From Pseudomonas sp. (GTDB lineage: Bacteria > Pseudomonadota > Gammaproteobacteria > Pseudomonadales > Pseudomonadaceae): DNA of 5,320 nucleotides. The position numbers were made by a program, and so were the translations under genes. Below the pieces are notes generated by a model, which was not told where the DNA came from, searched no databases, and saw only the letters and a list, made by a program, of their open reading frames with translations. Position 1 is the stretch's first letter, and every line of letters starts with the position of its first letter. The stretch is from positions 1 through 5,320 of the forward strand of contig JAQZAY010000261.1 in NCBI GenBank assembly GCA_029239415.1. Direction: 5' to 3'. Positions 3,903 to 5,320 of this stretch are shown piece by piece.

Positions 3903-5320
3903 ATGTCTACGACAGGTAACGGAACGCCCCACAAGGATGACACTGCGGCGCTGTCGCTGCTGCGTGACGAGGGCCGGCCTTCGCTGTTCGCCTTGACGGT
4001 CAGCTTCATGACAGTGGTCATGCTGGTGTTCGTGCTGGTGGAGGGATGGCGGGTATGGCGCGATTACCGCCATGCCTATGCCACCGCTCAGGATACGGTT
4101 ACCAACCTGGCACGAGCCACGGCCCAGCACGCCGAGGATGCCATCCGCCAGGTCGATGCGATTACCGCGGCATTGGCCGAGCGAATCGAGGGCGATGGCT
4201 TCGCCAATCTCGACCGCCCACGTCTGCATGCCTTGCTCGCCCAGCAGGCAGCCATCATGCCGCAGCTGCATGGGCTGTTCGTCTTTGGTGCCGATGGCAG
4301 CTGGCTCGTCACCGATGATTCGGCCACGCCCCCCAAGGCCAATAACGCCGACCGTAGCTATTTCATCTATCACCAACGGCATACCGACCGGCAGGTGCAC
4401 ATTGGCTCGGTGGTCAATAGCCGCACTTCGAGGGACCTGGTCATTCCCATCTCGAGGCGCCTGGAGTACCCCGATGGCAGTTTTGCCGGCGTCTTGCTGG
4501 GCACCATCAAGGTCGACTGGTTCGTGCGCTTCTACGGCGCGTTCAAGATCGACCAGCGCGGGGCCCTGGTACTGGCCAAGCGTGACGGGACGATACTGGT
4601 GCGGCGGCCGTTCGTGCGGGAGGTGGTCGGGAGCAGCCTGGCCGACAGCGAGATTTTCCGCAATCACCTGCCATACGCCGATGAAGGGATGGCCGAGACC
4701 GTGGCACTGGTCGACAACACCCCCCGGCTGTATGGCTACAATGCGCTGAGCAGCTATCCGCTGGTGGCCGAGGCCGGCCTGTCGCGCGAGTCTATCTTCA
4801 TGCTCTGGCGTCATGACCTCATCAAGAGTGTCATCATCCTGCTGCTGTTGCTGGTTGGCCTGTCAGGCTTTGGCCTGGTGGTGCTGCGCCAGGTGCGCGA
4901 GCGCATGGCCATGGAGCAGGCCTTGCATCGCGCGCACCGCACGCTCAGGGACCTGGCCATGACCGACAGCCTGACGGGCCTGGGCAACCGTCGGCGCCTG
5001 GACGGCGTGCTCGACCAGGAGATCCGCCGGGCGCGGCGCCAGGACTATCCGGTTGCACTGGTCATGATGGACCTGGACTACTTCAAGCTTTTCAACGACA
5101 CCTATGGCCACCCGGCCGGAGATCGCTGCCTGCGGCGTGTAGGCGAGGTGCTGCAAGCGACGTTGAAGCGCCCCGGCGATCTTGCCGTGCGCTACGGCGG
5201 CGAGGAATTCACCTTGTTCCTGCCCGCCACCGACGGGAGAGGAGCCGCAGCCATCGTCGAAGAGGTGTTGCAGGCGATCCGTCATGAGCACATCGAGCAT
5301 GCAAGGAGCCCATCGGGACA
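3903..5320 (+). CDS. Membrane diguanylate cyclase with periplasmic PDC/dCache-type sensor (3' end outside window)
   Basis: The product makes cyclic di-GMP from two GTP. 472 codons are visible. Residues 28-46 (LFALTVSFMTVVMLVFVLV) form membrane segment 1; about 50-305 is a periplasmic region with features of PDC/dCache ligand-binding domains (LFVFGADGSWLVTDD, DRSYFIYHQ, IGSVVNSRTSRDLVIPISRR, then GVLLGTIKVDWF); about 310-331 is membrane segment 2. The GGDEF domain begins at DSLTGLGNRR (355-364). It has Asp390 and Asp392 (DLDYFK), Asn398, Asp407 and the active site YGGEEF (431-436). The inhibitory I-site RPGD (423-426) lies exactly five residues before GGEEF, so product feedback is expected. 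The last part of the domain is cut by the window edge. The start has only a weak site (AACAGG). No upstream in-frame start exists before a stop at 3867. It is close behind xthA, but whether they share a transcript is uncertain. Confidence 0.93.
   Translation, partial: MSTTGNGTPHKDDTAALSLLRDEGRPSLFALTVSFMTVVMLVFVLVEGWRVWRDYRHAYATAQDTVTNLARATAQHAEDAIRQVDAITAALAERIEGDGFANLDRPRLHALLAQQAAIMPQLHGLFVFGADGSWLVTDDSATPPKANNADRSYFIYHQRHTDRQVHIGSVVNSRTSRDLVIPISRRLEYPDGSFAGVLLGTIKVDWFVRFYGAFKIDQRGALVLAKRDGTILVRRPFVREVVGSSLADSEIFRNHLPYADEGMAETVALVDNTPRLYGYNALSSYPLVAEAGLSRESIFMLWRHDLIKSVIILLLLLVGLSGFGLVVLRQVRERMAMEQALHRAHRTLRDLAMTDSLTGLGNRRRLDGVLDQEIRRARRQDYPVALVMMDLDYFKLFNDTYGHPAGDRCLRRVGEVLQATLKRPGDLAVRYGGEEFTLFLPATDGRGAAAIVEEVLQAIRHEHIEHARSPSG

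Noticed and set aside
3855..4814. Minus-strand frame of 319 codons opposite the diguanylate cyclase
   Set aside because: It is antisense to a protein with clear membrane segments and GGDEF motifs; it is a typical high-GC shadow frame.

Overview
The window looks like chromosomal DNA of a Pseudomonas species, most likely from the P. putida group. This rests on the high G+C content, GC-rich third codon positions, and the style of the proteins: a KfrA-like DNA-binding protein, a DUF4142 periplasmic protein, an ExoIII, and a membrane GGDEF protein with a PDC-type sensor. The assignment comes from reading the sequence, not from a database search. No tRNA, rRNA, CRISPR array, insertion sequence or phage gene was seen.

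Layout. The left edge (1-334, minus strand) carries the start of a small lipoprotein gene, which runs off the window. It is preceded by a 22-codon upstream ORF whose stop codon overlaps the lipoprotein start (ATGA). A divergent AT-rich spacer (270-497) holds a cluster of GTACGTA palindromes over a likely promoter. Next comes a 328-residue KfrA-like protein (498-1484, plus) with an N-terminal helix-turn-helix and a very long coiled coil, then a 56-residue, very acidic, probably disordered protein (1577-1747, plus). A perfect 11-bp hairpin (1771-1796) separates these from a convergent minus-strand pair: a DUF4142 secreted protein (2095-2595) followed 27 bp later by an 83-residue winged-helix-like protein (1816-2067).

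A second divergent spacer (2596-2796) contains two hairpins and a T8 tract. It leads into a plus-strand run of three genes: an 80-residue acidic protein (2797-3039), exonuclease III xthA (3052-3846, all catalytic residues present), and a membrane diguanylate cyclase (3903 to beyond the window end) with two membrane segments, a periplasmic sensory region, an intact GGEEF active site and an intact RxxD inhibitory site.

How it fits together. The clearest functions are AP-site DNA repair (xthA) and c-di-GMP synthesis in response to a periplasmic signal. The KfrA-like gene appears without parA or parB partners and has an operator-like repeat cluster at its own promoter, suggesting autoregulation. 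No complete novel system is evident. The most interesting items are the operator cluster, the coupled upstream ORF, and the small uncharacterised proteins tied to each operon.
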